Assembly (NCBI RefSeq): GCF_030445035.2
Contig: NC_080702.1
Coordinates: 29,009,060-29,073,059 of the forward strand
Direction: 5' to 3'
Length of the DNA: 64,000 nucleotides
DNA from: Dasypus novemcinctus
Lineage: Eukaryota; Chordata; Mammalia; Cingulata; Dasypodidae
Part shown: piece after piece, positions 47,641 to 61,015 of the stretch
Numbering within the stretch: position 1 is the stretch's first letter
Layout: every line of letters begins with the position of its first letter
Made by a program: the position numbers and the translations under genes
Notes under the pieces: generated by a model
The model's input: the letters and a program-made list of their open reading frames with translations, nothing else
The model's database searches: none
Told to the model about the DNA's origin: nothing

Positions 47641-48214
47641 AGGCACACCGAGGCACGCGCAGACCCCGCCGCCGTGTGGCGCACACGCATGTCATCGACC
47701 CACGGCGCAGTCCTGCCTCCACGTGCGTTCACATCTGCAACCCACACTTGGCCCCGGGTGCTGGCTGGAAACGGCGGTCTGAGGGGGGAGGCCTGTTCTC
47801 CTGGCACCCCCCCCCCGTGGCCCCCCGTCCTGCTGGCCGGCTTTGGGTGCTCAGTTCAATCACCGATAGGCAGAGGCTTCCCGAATCCCGGCCTTGAGTT
47901 GGCAGAAGGCTGGTGTGTGTGTGGGGGGAACCTGGGGGGCCCCAGCGGCTGGGCACCCCCTCCTCACTACCCTGCTCCCCAAGAGGGGAAGGGGCCAGGC
48001 CGGCTTCTGAGGCTCCCTGACCTCAGCCGGCTGTCCCACTCGCCCTCTGCCCTCTGCCCCCCCAGTCCTGCCTCTAGAGAGAGTAGACGGATAAGGCTTT
48101 CTCCCTTTCTAGAAGAATGGCGATGAGATGAACGTTGGCCACGGGAATCGCCACGTGTGCGAGAGCCTCCGAGCCTGTCTCCCCAAATCCTGGGCGAGGC
48201 AGGTACCGTTATTA

Positions 48215-48330
48215 AAAGACAGTCTGCAAGCTTGCTGTGTGATCTCGGGCAAGTTACCGAACCTCTCTGGGCCTCAGTTTCCTCCTTTATTAAGCAATGG
48301 TTCCCCTCTCGTGGGGTTGCGATAAGGATC
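48215..48330. repeat. MIR-like fragment
   Basis: 'gctgtgtgatctcgggcaag', 'cctctctgggcctcagtttc' and 'ggttgcgataaggatcagaa' match MIR words in order. Confidence 0.75.
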
Positions 48331-50179
48331 AGAAGAGTAACATGCTTCAAAACGGTGCTTAACACGAGGTGCTTGATTTTATAGCCAGGAGACGGAGACA
48401 AGGTGCGTCCAGCTCCAGGGTCAAAGGGCCTCGGTCCCGCCAATGGGGACAGCATCTCTGGCTTTTCCCAGATTTCAGAGAGGAGCCCCACACCGCCATT
48501 TGAGGAGGCCCTGGAACCCTCCTTACCACTCTGACCTGCGGCTCGTCTTCTATCTCAGGACTCCTCTTCCCCCTGCCTCAGCCCCTTTCTTCCCTCTTGG
48601 CACCCACGAGCCAGGCCCGGTGCCCTCTCCCACGCTTGGCCGGGCACCCAGCTGTTGCTGCGGGCCGGGGGGTTGCGGCTGAAGGGGGCTGCCGTGCATT
48701 CCTTCGGCAAATGTTTACCCGGCACCGTTCTAGGCCCCGGGGGGGGCATCGGCAAGGAGCAGAAGCGGCAAAGGTGCCCTGTGGCGTGAGGGCGGACGGC
48801 GGACCTGGCACACGGGGGGGCTGCGGAGAGGACAGGTGGGACACGCGGGCGGGCTGCCGCTTTCGCAGAGGTGGTCGGGCTGGCCTGTCACCTTTAGGCG
48901 CCTTCCCCCGTGCGAGGGGCACGTGCGTTGGGAGGGCAAGCTGGGGCCGTCGCGGGCAGCAGCCGGGCCTCGGGGGTGGGGGAACTACCCCGGCAGCTTG
49001 GTGCTTGGGGGGTGGGGCGGGGGCAGCTGGTGGCCCAGAGTGGCACTTCCACCTGGAGCCCTGGATTTAGCCTCTCCCGGGGCGGCCTCCCATTTATTTT
49101 TACCCCAGACCGTCACCCTGGCACTGCCAGGCTGCGCCATCTTGGGGACCTGCCCGTGGCTTTGTGTGTGGGAGGTGGTGGTACCTGGCCTCGCCCGCGT
49201 GGGGTCGGCCGGTGGCGCCCCTGACTCCTTCCACCCTGTCTCCCTCCGGGCCCCCAGGGCGTCGGGCCGGGGGGCTCGGTGGCGCGGGCTGGCAAGCGCC
49301 GTGCCCGGCCTGGTGGCATTTTGGTTTGGCGCCCTGCCGGCCCGCCACCCCCACCCCGTGCCCGGGCAGAGCCGAGCGGCTGTTGCTGCCAGTCTCCATT
49401 TTGAAGCGGGCGGCCGGGGGGCAGGGGGCTGGGGGGCCTGGGGGGGTGGAGTGCCTGGGCTCGCATACCCCGTGCCCCCAGGCCTGTGCCCTGGAAGGGC
49501 GCGGGCCGCCTTTTCCCGCTGCCCACCACCCCCCCTCCCCGGCGGCCCGGAGCTGGGCAAGGATGCCCGCCTTGCTTCCATCTTCCCTTCTGCTCCCTCC
49601 CTCGCCCGCTCGCCTATAATGGCTCACCGTTTTTGGCATCGCCTCCCGCTTCCCCCTCACATCAGCGCCAACCTCACTGCCAAAGCCGCCATCTCTGGCT
49701 CGCCCGGGCCTTCTCTGGTGCCTGGAGATGGGGATTTGGGGGGGACGGGGGCAGGTGGGTGCCAGAGGCATCCTGGGTCCCGTGGCGGGGTTGGGGGTGG
49801 GGTGGGGGGGAAGGCGGTGCTCAGAGCCAGCTCCTGCAACCCCATCTCCTTTGTTTCGCCTCAAGGTTGGCAGCTGGGGTGCAGGAGGGGGGGGGCTGCA
49901 GCAGAAACAGGGGCCGTCCCTCTTTCCGACGCCCCGTCCCCGGGCCTGGCGTTGCCACGGGGAGCCTGGGGTGGGCATCTCGGGGCCCATCGCGGGGCCC
50001 GGAGCGGTGGGAGACAAGCCTTCAGCCATCGGGTGCCGTGGTCCCTTCTCCCCCAGATTGCCAGGATTTGGGGGCCCCTCTCGCTGGGGTGGGGAGCCAG
50101 GCCTCTCACATGGGGCACTTGTGCCCCCAGAGGGCAAAGGGACTTTGGAGGAACCGGTTTCCTGCCCCCCCCCCAACCT

Positions 50180-50325
50180 GCTTGCCCGCGCCTCTCTCGG
50201 CACTAAACAAAGTTTGCTAAGTAACTTCAAATGTTATTTGAGGACGGCCTGGCCACGGCCCAAGGCGGCCCTGTGGAAACTTGTTTTTCGCTGCCGGGGC
50301 TGCGAGTATCAAAGACACGCTTTCG
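50180..50325. promoter_or_regulatory. candidate conserved noncoding element
   Basis: AT-balanced island with actaaacaaagtttgctaag, caaatgttatttgagg and gtatcaaagacac (a TCF/LEF-like word). No coding frame. Confidence 0.35.
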
Positions 50326-53084
50326 GGGGTGGGGGTGGGGGGGTGCCGTGACGCTGTCCTGTCGTTGTCCCCCCCCCTCCCCATGGCAAGCCCTGCCCAC
50401 GAATGACATGGGGGGCCCGGGCTGATGGGACACATCGGGCAGAGGCCTGAGGCCCGAGCCACCCGCCCAGCAGCAGGGGTCCCCGAACCGGGCGACGGGG
50501 GCGCGCCCCCCGCTGCCAGGAGTAGCCGGGCGAGTTGGGGGGGGCGCACGGCCCCCCCGGGAGTTTTCCGGCTTGGTGGTGGGGTTTCACCGCGTCGGGC
50601 GAAGCCTCGCGGGCCTGAATTGCCAGCTGTCCCCCCCAGGGGGGGCCGAGGAGGGGCTGCTTTCGGTGCCCGTCCTCCTCTCAGCCTCAGTTTCCCCCTC
50701 TACAGATGGGACACCGTGGTCCTGGAGGAAGGGGAATCCCACCCCGAGGAAGGCGGGGGGGGGGGCTGGCTCGGACTCACGGCCCGGCCACGTGTCGCTA
50801 TGCTCACCCCTCTCTCGGGGTTAGATGTGGGGTGCAGGCCCCAAAGCGGCTCCTGGATTGGGGGCAAAGCCTGCAAAAGCAGCGCCCAGTAACTGCCGAC
50901 TGGTATTGGGGACCCCGGCAGCCTGCCCCGACCGGAATCCTCAGGCCTTGAGCCGCTTGTGCCACTTCTCTTCCTCCTCTCTCTCTCGGGTTCTCTCTGT
51001 CCCCCCAATCTTTCCCCAAATCCCCTTTTCCTCCGCTCCCATGTCTCCCCCAGCCCTGCCCAGGCCTGGCGCTCAGAGGAATTGTGGGAAACGGGCTCAG
51101 GGTGAGCCGAAAGCTGGCCAGGCCTGGGCGTCTCCCCGCCCTGGGGTCCCCCCAAGCTTGGGGGCGGAGGGGGGCGGCCCTTGAGCCATCCACGGGAGGG
51201 AGGCTGAGGCCCCCCTGACCTGTGACCCGGCGGTCACCTGCAAGCCGGCGGGGCACGACTCGGAGCTAGCGGAGAAACCGAGGCACAAGGGGGCTGACCT
51301 CCCCGTTGTCGCCCCATCTCTTCTCACTGTCGGTGCCCGCAACACCCCGCCACCCGCAGTCTGTCGCGGTGACAGGCTGTCACAGGCACAGCCGCACACC
51401 GGCACAATCTGTCGTCCACGCACAGTCTCACACAACCTGTCACACGCGCGCGCGCACACACAACACAGCGGCACCGTCGCGCGCGCAGCCAGCCTCACGC
51501 GATCGCACCGAGCGTCACAGCTTGTCACAGCCACATAGACGCCTCACAATAAAAATAACAGCTCCCAGCTCCCGAGCAATCACCGCCGGGGCGGTGGGCG
51601 GGCGGTGCCCGTTACCTCCCGTCACCTGCCCGACCCGGGGCAGGTGTGAGTAATCTGTTTTACAGACCAGGAGGCCGCCAGGTGACCTGCGGTGCTCAAG
51701 GTCAGGAGGCCACTGAGCGGGGCAGCGGGATTCCGCAGCCAGACGGGCTCCCTGCCACGGCCGTGCCTGCCGTGGCTCCCGTGTCTCCAAGGGGGACCGC
51801 GTCCCCATTTCCCAGGCGGGGAAAACTGAGGTTCTAGAGCACAGCAGGGGGAGGGGGCGGCTGGCCTCTTCTCTGCCAGGGACACTTGAGTGTCCCCACC
51901 CCAAATGCTCCTTGGCTCCAAGTGGGGTGGGGGCTGGCACTCAGAACCCCCCCAGGGACAGCCAAGGCTATGCACAGGGCAGTGACACAACTTTTGGAGT
52001 GTCCTGTATTTTCCTGATGTGCTTGGGTGCCCTGAGTTGGGTTTCCACGTGGCCGGAGATGGAGAGCTGCAGGCCCGGCGGGATTCAGTGTGTAGCAGCA
52101 GTCAGCTAGGCACCGGGTCCTGGAAGGCAGAAAAAGGGCCATCCGGCCTGCCAGCCCTCTGACCCCCCCCCCCCCCACCCAGACGGGGGCCTCCAAGAGC
52201 CCCTACCCCTCCGGGCCCTCCGCGTTCCAGGGTGCTTCCTCCTCCGCCGACCTCCCACCCCCCTTTCTCCTTCTTTGTTCCACCCCCCTGCCCGCTCCCC
52301 GGGGCTTCCCCCATTGGAGCTGCCTTGGCCAAAACCAACAAGGCTCCAACGACATCCCGCCGAGGCCTCGCCAGGAAGCCCGCCCTGCCCCTTGGGGCCG
52401 GATCCGGGCTCCGCAGGGCCCCCCGACGGCGGCCCTGGCGCACGTGGCCACCCGTAGGACGCGCGCGCGCACTCCTGCCCCAGGGACCCGACGGGGACCC
52501 CGAGGGGCGGACGCCCGTGTCCGCCAGCCCGGCAGGGCGCGTGCACGCTCAAGCTATGCCCCCGCCTGGTACCCCGCTTGGGTCCCCGCACGCGCGGCAC
52601 GCGCTTTGCCGGCGCCCCATCGGGGATCCCCAGCAATGCACACACACACGCACACGCGCGCGCGCGTGGCTGGGGCGCACGCGCGCGCACATTTGCGTCC
52701 TTAAAGGGCATCACACGGGTCCCGAGTCTACACGCCCGCGGACCCGGGGTCCCAATCACGCTGGCTGCTCGGGTGGCCCCATCGGGGTCCCGGGCTCAGG
52801 TGGCTGCGCGCTCCGCCTGCACGCCCAGGGCGGGTGGGAGGGCGCCCACCCACAGCCCTGGCTCGGACACGCGTGTGCCTCACGTGAGCCGCACACCTGC
52901 CAGGTTGCCCGAGGCATCGAGTTCCAAAGCCGCTTTCGGGCTGGGGGGTGGGGAGGAGGGAGCCCGGAAGCAGAGGCCTGCTCCCCACCTCCCCCATTTC
53001 TCCTAGAACATGCGTCTCCCCAAATGTCCCTGGGCTGCAGGTGAGATGCCCCAGAACTGCTGCCCAGTAGCGCCCCTGCATATG

Positions 53085-53145
53085 CTATATTTATATTAGA
53101 AATTTGTACCTTTATATATATATATTTAAATATACGTAAGAACCG
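53085..53145. other. AT-rich island with (TA)n
   Basis: gctatatttatattagaaat followed by a short TA run, embedded in GC-rich DNA. The first half resembles a MEF2-type site with a mismatch. Confidence 0.35.
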
Positions 53146-53334
53146 CCCCCCTCTTTCCCGCTTGGACTTGGATTTTTACCACCCCCACTCGGCTGCGTCC
53201 CAAAGCTGCCAAACCCATTGCGCCAGACGGGGACGTGGGGCGAGGCGGGAGTGGCCCTCCCCGTTCCTGCCGCGGACGCCCCACATTCTTAAAAGGCCGG
53301 GGACCCCCCTCCCCCGAAGGGCCGGTCCGCCCCG

Positions 53335-53490
53335 ACTAATCCCACTGAGCTCCCCGAAACACAATCGCAGGGGTGGGCGCTGGCGGCCGAGACCTTGCCT
53401 TTTGGTGTGTGTTTGTCGTTCCTGCTTAAATTAATCCTGAATGACGGCCCGCGATTCCTCTCCACAAAGAGGCCATTTAATGGCCCCGCA
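53335..53490. promoter_or_regulatory. candidate conserved noncoding element
   Basis: Contains cttaaattaatcctgaatga and the inverted repeat GGCCATT-T-AATGGCC at 53471-53485. Confidence 0.35.
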
Positions 53491-53499
53491 CCCCCACCT

Positions 53500-54720
53500 C
53501 CTCGGGCGAAACTTCCACTTGCCCCCCGAGTCCGGCTTGGCCGCTCTGGCCCCCGCCACCAAGTCCCCGGGCGTTTTCCCCAGGTGCGCCTTGGGCACGG
53601 AGGCGGCCACCCCGCGCGCACCAAGGGACGGCCCGAGCGAGGGCGGGCGGCTGGTTTTTACAAGGGTGGGGCGACCTCTGAAAATCTCAGGGGCGCATCC
53701 CAGCGGAGGAGCGGGGGGTGGGAAGGACCGCGCCGCTGTCCTCCAGCACAGGCGCTTCAAAGTGCCAATCGAGGAAAGTTTCGACGGTTCTCCGAGCTTT
53801 CTCCGGGTTCCCCAAGGCGAGGAGCGGGGTCGCCTTCCCGCGGAGGGGTGCCGCCCTGCGCCCAGGGCGCGTGCCACCCGTGCCCCTAGGCGAGCCCCCC
53901 CGAGCGCGCCTCTGGCCGTCCACGCGCTCCCTGCGTTGTCGCCTCTCCGGTTTGCGTGGCGCGCGTGGCATTTTCTCGCCTCCGCTCCGATCGGCTCCTG
54001 TCTGGGGGGACGTGGGTGGGTGCGGGGTCGGCGGGAGGCTTCCGGTGGTCCAGGCCAGAAAGGGCTGCGTGCTTTCCAGGTCGCCGAGCCTGGGTGCCGG
54101 CGGCCACCTTGACGTGCACCGCGGGGCCGCGAAAAGGAGCGCTTCGCCCCGACGGGGCGGGCGTTTCGGACCCCGCGGGCGCTGGCCACCGGCGGGCTGT
54201 GCGCGGCGGCGAAAAGGCGGGAAGCGGCCTCTTTGAGGGCCCGGATTTGGGACGCACCCACCCAAGGCGCGCGGCCGGGTCGCGCGGGAGGAGCCGCGCG
54301 GGGCGCGGGCAGGTGCGGGGAAACCCGGAGCGGGTGCGAAGGGGCGGCGGCCTTGGGCGAGGCCTTCGACAGTGACCGCCGCCAGGGGACGGAGAGGGGT
54401 CGCTCCGCGTTGCCGTAGCCCCAGCTCACATCCATATATACGTATTTTTAGGGGTGGGGTCCTCATCCCAACCAGCGAACCCGCCAAAGTCACCCCGCGC
54501 GGGCGTCGAGGCAGGCCCCGTCCCGGTTCTGGCGAGCTCGCCGTTTGCAGGCTCAAAAGCCGTCGCCCAAAGGGGTGGTGGGTCGGTGCCGCGGCGCGCG
54601 GGGTTGGGAACTGGGGCCGCCTGTGCCTCAGTTTCCTTCCTCGTGCGCCCGCGCGCCGACTTCCCGAGGCCCGGGGGGGGGGGGGGGGGGCGCGCGCGCA
54701 AGGGCTTGGGAACCGGTGGC
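53500..54720. promoter_or_regulatory. intronic CpG island
   Basis: CpG-dense stretch ending in a G-run at about 54670-54688. A TATA-like word (ccatatatacg, near 54431) lies inside. Candidate alternative promoter; no exon recognised. Confidence 0.4.
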
Positions 54721-55869
54721 GATGTGGCTGGATCCGGTTATGCTTTGGCTGCGGGGGAGGAGGGCTATCTTGGCGTCTTAACAGCCCCCGAAATCCAAGG
54801 GCGACTTTGGGGCTCGCTCCGGAGGAGGCCCCCTTTACCTCGGCTCATGGTGGGGGGAGCGCGTCGTCGCCCCCCCGGACGCCCCCCGAGCCGCCTCCAT
54901 CTATTCCGCCGGCGCGTCTTCTTGGAGGGTGGAGGCTGGGAATTTTACCAGGGAGATTTTGTTTGTTTGGAGGGTTGGCGGGGGTTCGGGGGTGTTTGGC
55001 CTCCAGCGAACACGGGGAAGAAATGTGACTAAGTGGCAGGGAATGCACTTTCCCTTTTCCTCTCTTCTGCCTGCAGGCCGGGGAGTTGCGAAGCCACTAA
55101 GAAACTTTCAGAGCTCCCCCCTGCGTCCCCACCTCTCCATCCCTTCCGATCCACACATCCTTTCCCTGGATTTGGGGTGCTGAGACCTCCCTGCCCCTTG
55201 GTCACCAGCCCTTTTGCAGCTCCTCCTGGGCAGGCCGGGGGAGGGGATGGGAAACGGGAAAAAGAGCATGTGAGCCCAGTGGATCTGAGTTAACCTGTCG
55301 GAGGAGGAAACTGGGCTCCAGCTTTAACCACCTGTGCCCACCCCTACGCGTTCGGAGAAAGCGCCCAGGTGCCTGGGGACCCTCTGAAACAGGCCCTAAA
55401 CCCGCGTTCTCATCCCCCAAATTACTTGAGGGAGCTTTGATGGAATTAGGGCCTTTTCCTTCTCCACGTGCAAATGACTCAGCCCGCCCCAGCTGCCCTG
55501 GGCTGGTGAGAGGACCCCAAGGGGCAGCTGATCCTGCGGGCCCCCCCACCCCGCCTGCAGTCGCCCCGCTTCCCAAGCTCCATTTCGCTCTCCTTTTTGC
55601 TTATTCTGGTCATCTTTTTTTTTTTTTTAATAGGTTTACATTTTTAAAGGATTTTTATTGCTTTTTTATTTTTATTTATCTATTTTAAATTTTAAGCAGT
55701 AAGGCCGAGGCTGTGGGGGAAAAAAAAAAAAGCCACAAAAACAAAGGACAGCGAAAGAGCATGCCCGTGAGGCATCGCAGAGCTGGCGAGCCCGGCCTGC
55801 CTGGGCACGGAGCTGGCGGTGGCGGGACCCCTGGTAGAACCGGGCCGGGTGTGTGTGTGGGGGGGCCTC

Positions 55870-56110
55870 GGAAAGGCGTTCGAGAAATGCCAGGAACGGT
55901 GGCGATTTTCATCAAATTGCGTCTCCTCGCGGGGTGTGCGCTTTTGGGCTGCCTCTCGTCGTCGGAGCCCGGGTTTGCCGCGACAAAGTCTGTAATCAGA
56001 GAAAAATACCGGCTTTGTTGAGGGTTAGAATCTATCATTGGCTAATGTGTGTGGTTTTTTTTTTTTCCTCTCTCCCTTTTTAAATAATGCTAACCATCCG
56101 AATAATTAAA
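55870..56110. promoter_or_regulatory. candidate conserved noncoding element
   Basis: Unique, balanced sequence with gcgacaaagtctgtaatcag, atcattggctaatgtg (NFI/CCAAT-like) and ataatgctaaccatccg then aataattaaagag. Confidence 0.4.
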
Positions 56111-56984
56111 GAGTGAGGACCAACTCCTCTGTCCCCTTCCCCTGTGTCCTCGGCGCTGCCTTATTTCAGGATGGAAAACGTGCCGCTTTGGGGCAGGGCC
56201 GGCTAGTTTTGTCAGGCGGGCTCTTCTCTCGCCCCTTTTCCCTCCGCTCCGGTCTGATTCGCAAATCCCCCAAACTGGCACAAGCCGGGGAAACTTGGGG
56301 CCGCCCCGAGATCGCAGTCTCGCTCTCCTTCCCCCTATCCTTCCCACCCCCATTCAGAGGCCACCCACTCCCCTTCTGTCCCCCGCTTCTGGCCCTGACC
56401 CACTGCAAGAGCGCTTTAAAAAAAAAAAGAAGGAGCCGGACTCTGGGTACCCCTGTGCCAGCTGAGACCACATCCCCCAGGCGGCGGGTACAGGGATTAG
56501 GGCCGTGCTGCCCGGCCCGCCTCCCCTTAAAAAAAAAGGGGGGGGGATTGAGGAATCTGGGGTCTTTCTGAAGTGTCTGCTCGGATCCCTTGTCATCTTT
56601 TCAATCGTGGTGAACCGATCTTTCTTTTCTGGGAAGATCACCTGCCCTGGCGGTCCCCCGCGCGCCCCTGGCTGGGGAGGGAGCTGTCTGCCGGCCCCAG
56701 GGCCGGATTTGGGGAGGGAAAGCAGGGGGCAGGGGGATTGGGAGAGGGACCCCTCCAGTGCTGGGAGGCGCAAGGTTGCACCCGGCTGGTGCTGGGCCTT
56801 TCCCCCTAAGACTTGCTTGGAGGGAAAAGGAGCTTTGCTTCCCTGGGGCTTGGGGAAAACTCAGCTCCCCCCAAGTCGGAAAGAAAGGGGAAAAGGGGGG
56901 GGGGAGAAATGGGGGTGGGGGCTCGAGCCGGCGAGGCGCCAGGGGCCGCGCAGTGCCTCCCCTTCGCAAAGGGAGCGAATGCTT

Positions 56985-57235
56985 CATTTGCTTCAGGTGT
57001 TTTTCATTAAACGCGTTTGTTTCTCTTCTTTTCCTCCTTGTTGTTCGGTTTTTCGGGGAGCCCTCGCCTCGGTCTTTTTTTTTTTTTTTACATAAGCAGA
57101 AACCTCCCCCCCCACCTTGGAGGGATATATACTGTGGGAGGTATTTTGCCTGCAGTGCTTTTGTCTTTCCTGCTTTTTCCCAATGTCATTTTAAAATCAT
57201 AAAGTAAATTGAGGGTGAGTGAAAGTGAAGGAGGG
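56985..57235. promoter_or_regulatory. candidate conserved noncoding element
   Basis: AT-richer than its surroundings: cttcaggtgtttttcattaa, gggatatatactgtgggagg and aaaatcataaagtaaattg. No open frame of note. Confidence 0.4.
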
Positions 57236-58619
57236 AGCCAGGGGTGGGGGGGTGGGTGGGGGGGTGGCTGGAGCGGGGCAAGGGGAAGGCGAGCGCATCT
57301 GCAAGGCCTGGCCTGCCTTTCCCGGGGCGATCCCCCCCAGGGACCCGATCCCCCCCAGGGACCCGCTCCCCCCTCCCCAGGCCACTGTCCCCTCGGCCCG
57401 CTGTTCTTCCTCTCATCTCCTTGCAGACTTCTGGGCAGGGAACGGGGGCGGGGGGGGGGGGGGGGGGTGCTGCATTGTCCCTGGAGGGACCTCACCGCCA
57501 CCCACCACTCTCGGGGCAGGGCCAGGGGCGAGGCCTGGCTCCTGTGGTCCCCACGACTGTTGGACATTCTGCTCTGGCCCGGGCCCTGTGTGCCACCCAC
57601 ACACGTGCCCCCTGCCAGGCTGCCCCCCGTTTTCAGGTGGGCTTCTCTGCAGCCCGTGCACGTGGCAGTCGCAGAAACAGCACATCTGGGTTGCAACACG
57701 TGCTGGGCGCAGAGAGGTGTTTGACACAGCCTGGGGGGACGGGAGCTACCTCTTCAGGCGCATCCGTCCCAGCGCCCTTGAACTTCAGGACTCCATTTCA
57801 CGGGGGCCCGAAAGGCTGCTGCTTCTGCCGGGTGGAGTCACCCGGGTGTGTCCACCTTGTGAAAATACACCAAGGGGCTGTCCTTCCTTAAAAAGTAAGA
57901 AAAAAATACAACACAAAACCCAGACTTGTTTTTGAGGCAGCGCGGGGCCAGGGACGGTGTCAAGAAAAGGTCCCATTACAAAATGATCACAATAATTTAA
58001 ATAAAAACGTCTTCCAGCCGTTCTGGCCTGCTTCTCAGGCCTGCTGCTCCCTCCGCCCCCGGCGGTGGAGCGAACGCTTGGAAAAATGAGCGGACCCATA
58101 AAAAAAAAAACCTTGCAGCCGTGTGGCTCCCCAGCCTCCCCGACCTGTCCACGCCACCCCCCGCATTCCGGGGGTGTCATTGCGCGATTTGGACACCTCC
58201 GGGGACGAAGGTGAAAAAGTGGCCACGTTCCTTGACCAGTTGCATTTCGCCGTCAACATCTGGAAAGCAAAACCGCAGCTGTTGTCCCTGCCTTTCTCCC
58301 CCCCCCCCCCCCCATTACCACCTCTTCCTTTTTTTTCCTGCACGGTTACATTTTTTGGAACACTGGCCGGTTTTCTGCACCCTTCACACATTTCTCGGCT
58401 TCTGCTTCCATCGGGTTATTGGTTTGGGGCTTTTTGGCAATCTATTTCTCTATCTTAGTTTCTCAGTTTTTTTTGGAGCGAAGGATTTGAACAGGCCGGC
58501 GATGGGATCCAGGGATAACCCCCCCCCCCCTGCTTTTTTTCTTTCCATGCGCCGGCCACCCTTGCCCGGCTCCCTTCTCTCGCCGATGCCCCTCCGGGCA
58601 GGTATCCGGCAGCTTCTCC

Positions 58620-58880
58620 TTCCTTGGCCCTTCCGCGGTGTTTTTGTTTTCTGTTCGTCCCCCAAAAATATTTGAACCAAAAAGCCTCTCCTTTTTTTCC
58701 TCCACCCACAGCGAGCTGAAAGGGCTAGTGAACCGTGATTCAACAGCATGAGGGTGCCTCTTTTCTTTCTTAGCATTAATTAACTCAAGTTGGTTAGGCC
58801 GTTGCGTCTGTCGCCCACAGTTTTCTCTTGTGTGTGCTGAATCGGGTCATAGAGGGAGACTTCCCGGGGCAAACAGTTTG
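58620..58880. promoter_or_regulatory. candidate conserved noncoding element
   Basis: Includes ccaaaaatatttgaaccaaa, gtgaaccgtgattcaacagc and agcattaattaactcaagtt, the last with a homeodomain-type TTAATTAA palindrome. Confidence 0.4.
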
Positions 58881-60739
58881 TGTTGGAGCTGGAGGAGAGG
58901 GGGAGAGAGGGTGAGAAAAGGCAGGCAGCTGGGAAGAGCGGAGCAGCGCCGGGGGCCGGCTGGGGCGGGAGCCCCGGGCACCCCCATGTCTGCTTCTTTG
59001 GGGACGGGCCGCCACCGGGGCCCTGAGCATTCTCGGGTGTCCTTGGCCGGCATCCCGATAATAAATAGATAATGCACAGAACAACTCGGTGCGTCGCGGG
59101 GGGAAGCTGCTTGCCCCGGCAGGGCCGGCCCAGCTCCCCCCACCCCATCCCTGGAGCAGTGAAATTCCCCCCCCCCCCGGGGGGGGGGCTGTTGTCCTGC
59201 AGGGAAAGCCGCTTCCTCCAGGCCCAGGGCGCTCCCGGAGTGCTGGGGGGTGGGTGCCCTGGCTCCCGGGAGCTCCCTCTCCCCCTTCACTGCCCCTGCC
59301 TTTCCTTCCTGTGGCCAGGGCAGCCGGCAAAGCGGGGGGGACGTGTGCCCGAGCTCCGAGCAGGCCACTGCCCTCGGGATGTGCCACCAATGGGGAGACA
59401 CCGCGGCCGGTTCTCCAGCCCGGGGCGGTGGAGGGAGGGGTGGCCTTTGGTGTCTCAACATCTCGCCCTTCACTCTGGCCCTTCCAGGTATAGCCCCCCT
59501 CCCCCCCCCCCCCCGTGAACTGGGGGAGCTGGGCACAGGCTTTTTGCCTTTGGTAGGTGCCTTCTCCATGCCTCTCTCTGGTTTTTTTTTTTTTTTTGGC
59601 CACATTTTCGGTGCTTCCCTAGAGCTAGCCTGCAGGGCTTTTCGCCTCCTCCTGGGCTGCCCTGAACGGAAGCTTTCCAAGCCGGGAGGTGGGACGAGGC
59701 TGTCATGCTGCCCCTGCCCCTCCGATCCCCGCCCCCAGCCTGCCAGAGGAGATGACTTTGACCTTCCCTGGCTCCCTCCTCTGTGGAGCGACACAAGAAG
59801 TTCCGAGCTCAGTCCGAAACCCAAGAGTGGGGTTTTTATTTCCCGTTTCCTCCAGAGAAGGAGGCCAAAGCAAAGGCTTTCCAGGGCAGGTGGCTTCTTC
59901 CCCCCAATGCCCACGTCTCGCCCCTCGGTCTGCTCTGTGCCAGGAGGGTGGGGGTGGGTGATGCGTAGGGGAGCCAGAGCTTGGCCCGGTCCCCAGGCCA
60001 GTGCTTCCTGCTCCTGGAGAAGAGGGGGTACAGCTTCCAAAGGAGAGGCATCCCCGGGGCCCCGGTTTTTGGGGCAGGGCTCCGGGGAGGAAAACCCACT
60101 CCACCCGCGCCAGGGCGGTTGGCAGCCGGCTCTGTGCCCGAGGCCGGCGCCAGCCAAAAAAAAAAAAAAACCCGTTTTGTACAAATCACCCGAGCCTCTG
60201 CGCGGAGGACGCCTTCCCCGTTTTCATTCCTGGCAGCCCTGGACTCTCCCAGGAATTTGCTCCAGGAGAGGGGCGCTCCCCCCCCCCATCTCCCTTTGCC
60301 GGTGGGTCCCTGGGTCCCCCCCGCTCGGCACCCCTCACTTTCTTTTGCGGCCTTGCACGAAGCCATCTCAGGCCTGGCGAGAAATCGGCCTTCGGCTCCA
60401 GCAGAGATGACGGGGTGGGGATAAAAATGCCAGGAACTGGGCCATCGAACGAGGACTCTTACTTGGTGGCACCTCCTAAATTGTCTGCACCCCTTCTCCA
60501 GCCAGGCTGTAGGGACAGCAGAGCAAGATGGGGTCCGATGGTGCCGGAAACACCTGGTGACTGCCGTGTAAGTTTTGTCACTTATTTGCACTCGCCGTGT
60601 GCCAGTTGCCTCAGCAACACTGAGCGACTGTGGCCGGGGTTTGAAAGGCGAAATCCAGAACCTTCCAGAAAAGCAGGATCTGGGGAAAGAGGATTTTTTT
60701 AAAAAAAAAAAAACCTAAAGAGACCTCCTAACAGAGGCC

Positions 60740-61015
60740 TTTAAAAAAATCCAGTCTCTTGTATTTCTAGATGTTTCCTTATGGACAGATACAGAGAGAT
60801 GGGACGGTCACAAAATGTGTCAGGCTGCAGATTAATTTGATCTGGAGGAATTTTTCATATTATATATGTGAATGGCGTACTGAACATATTTTCCTACTTG
60901 ACTCCAAATAACCCTCCAGGTTTCTGTTAGACTATTTTATGGAGTTGGGGAAACCGCGGTATTTGACTTTTCTTTGTCTAGAAGCAGTCACTTTTCCTTA
61001 GCTAGGTTTAAGAAT
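60740..61015. promoter_or_regulatory. candidate conserved noncoding element, strongest in the intron
   Basis: About 275 bases of unique AT-rich sequence without repeat character, e.g. ggctgcagattaatttgatc, gaatggcgtactgaacatat and gggaaaccgcggtatttgac (a RUNX-like aaccgcgg). It differs sharply from the GC-rich surroundings. Confidence 0.45.

Noticed and set aside
58123-58458. Possible exon reading GDEGEKVATFLDQLHFAV
   Set aside because: It looks protein-like over 25 residues but has no recognised relative and is followed by poly-C. It is better treated as noncoding until an alignment shows codon-type conservation.
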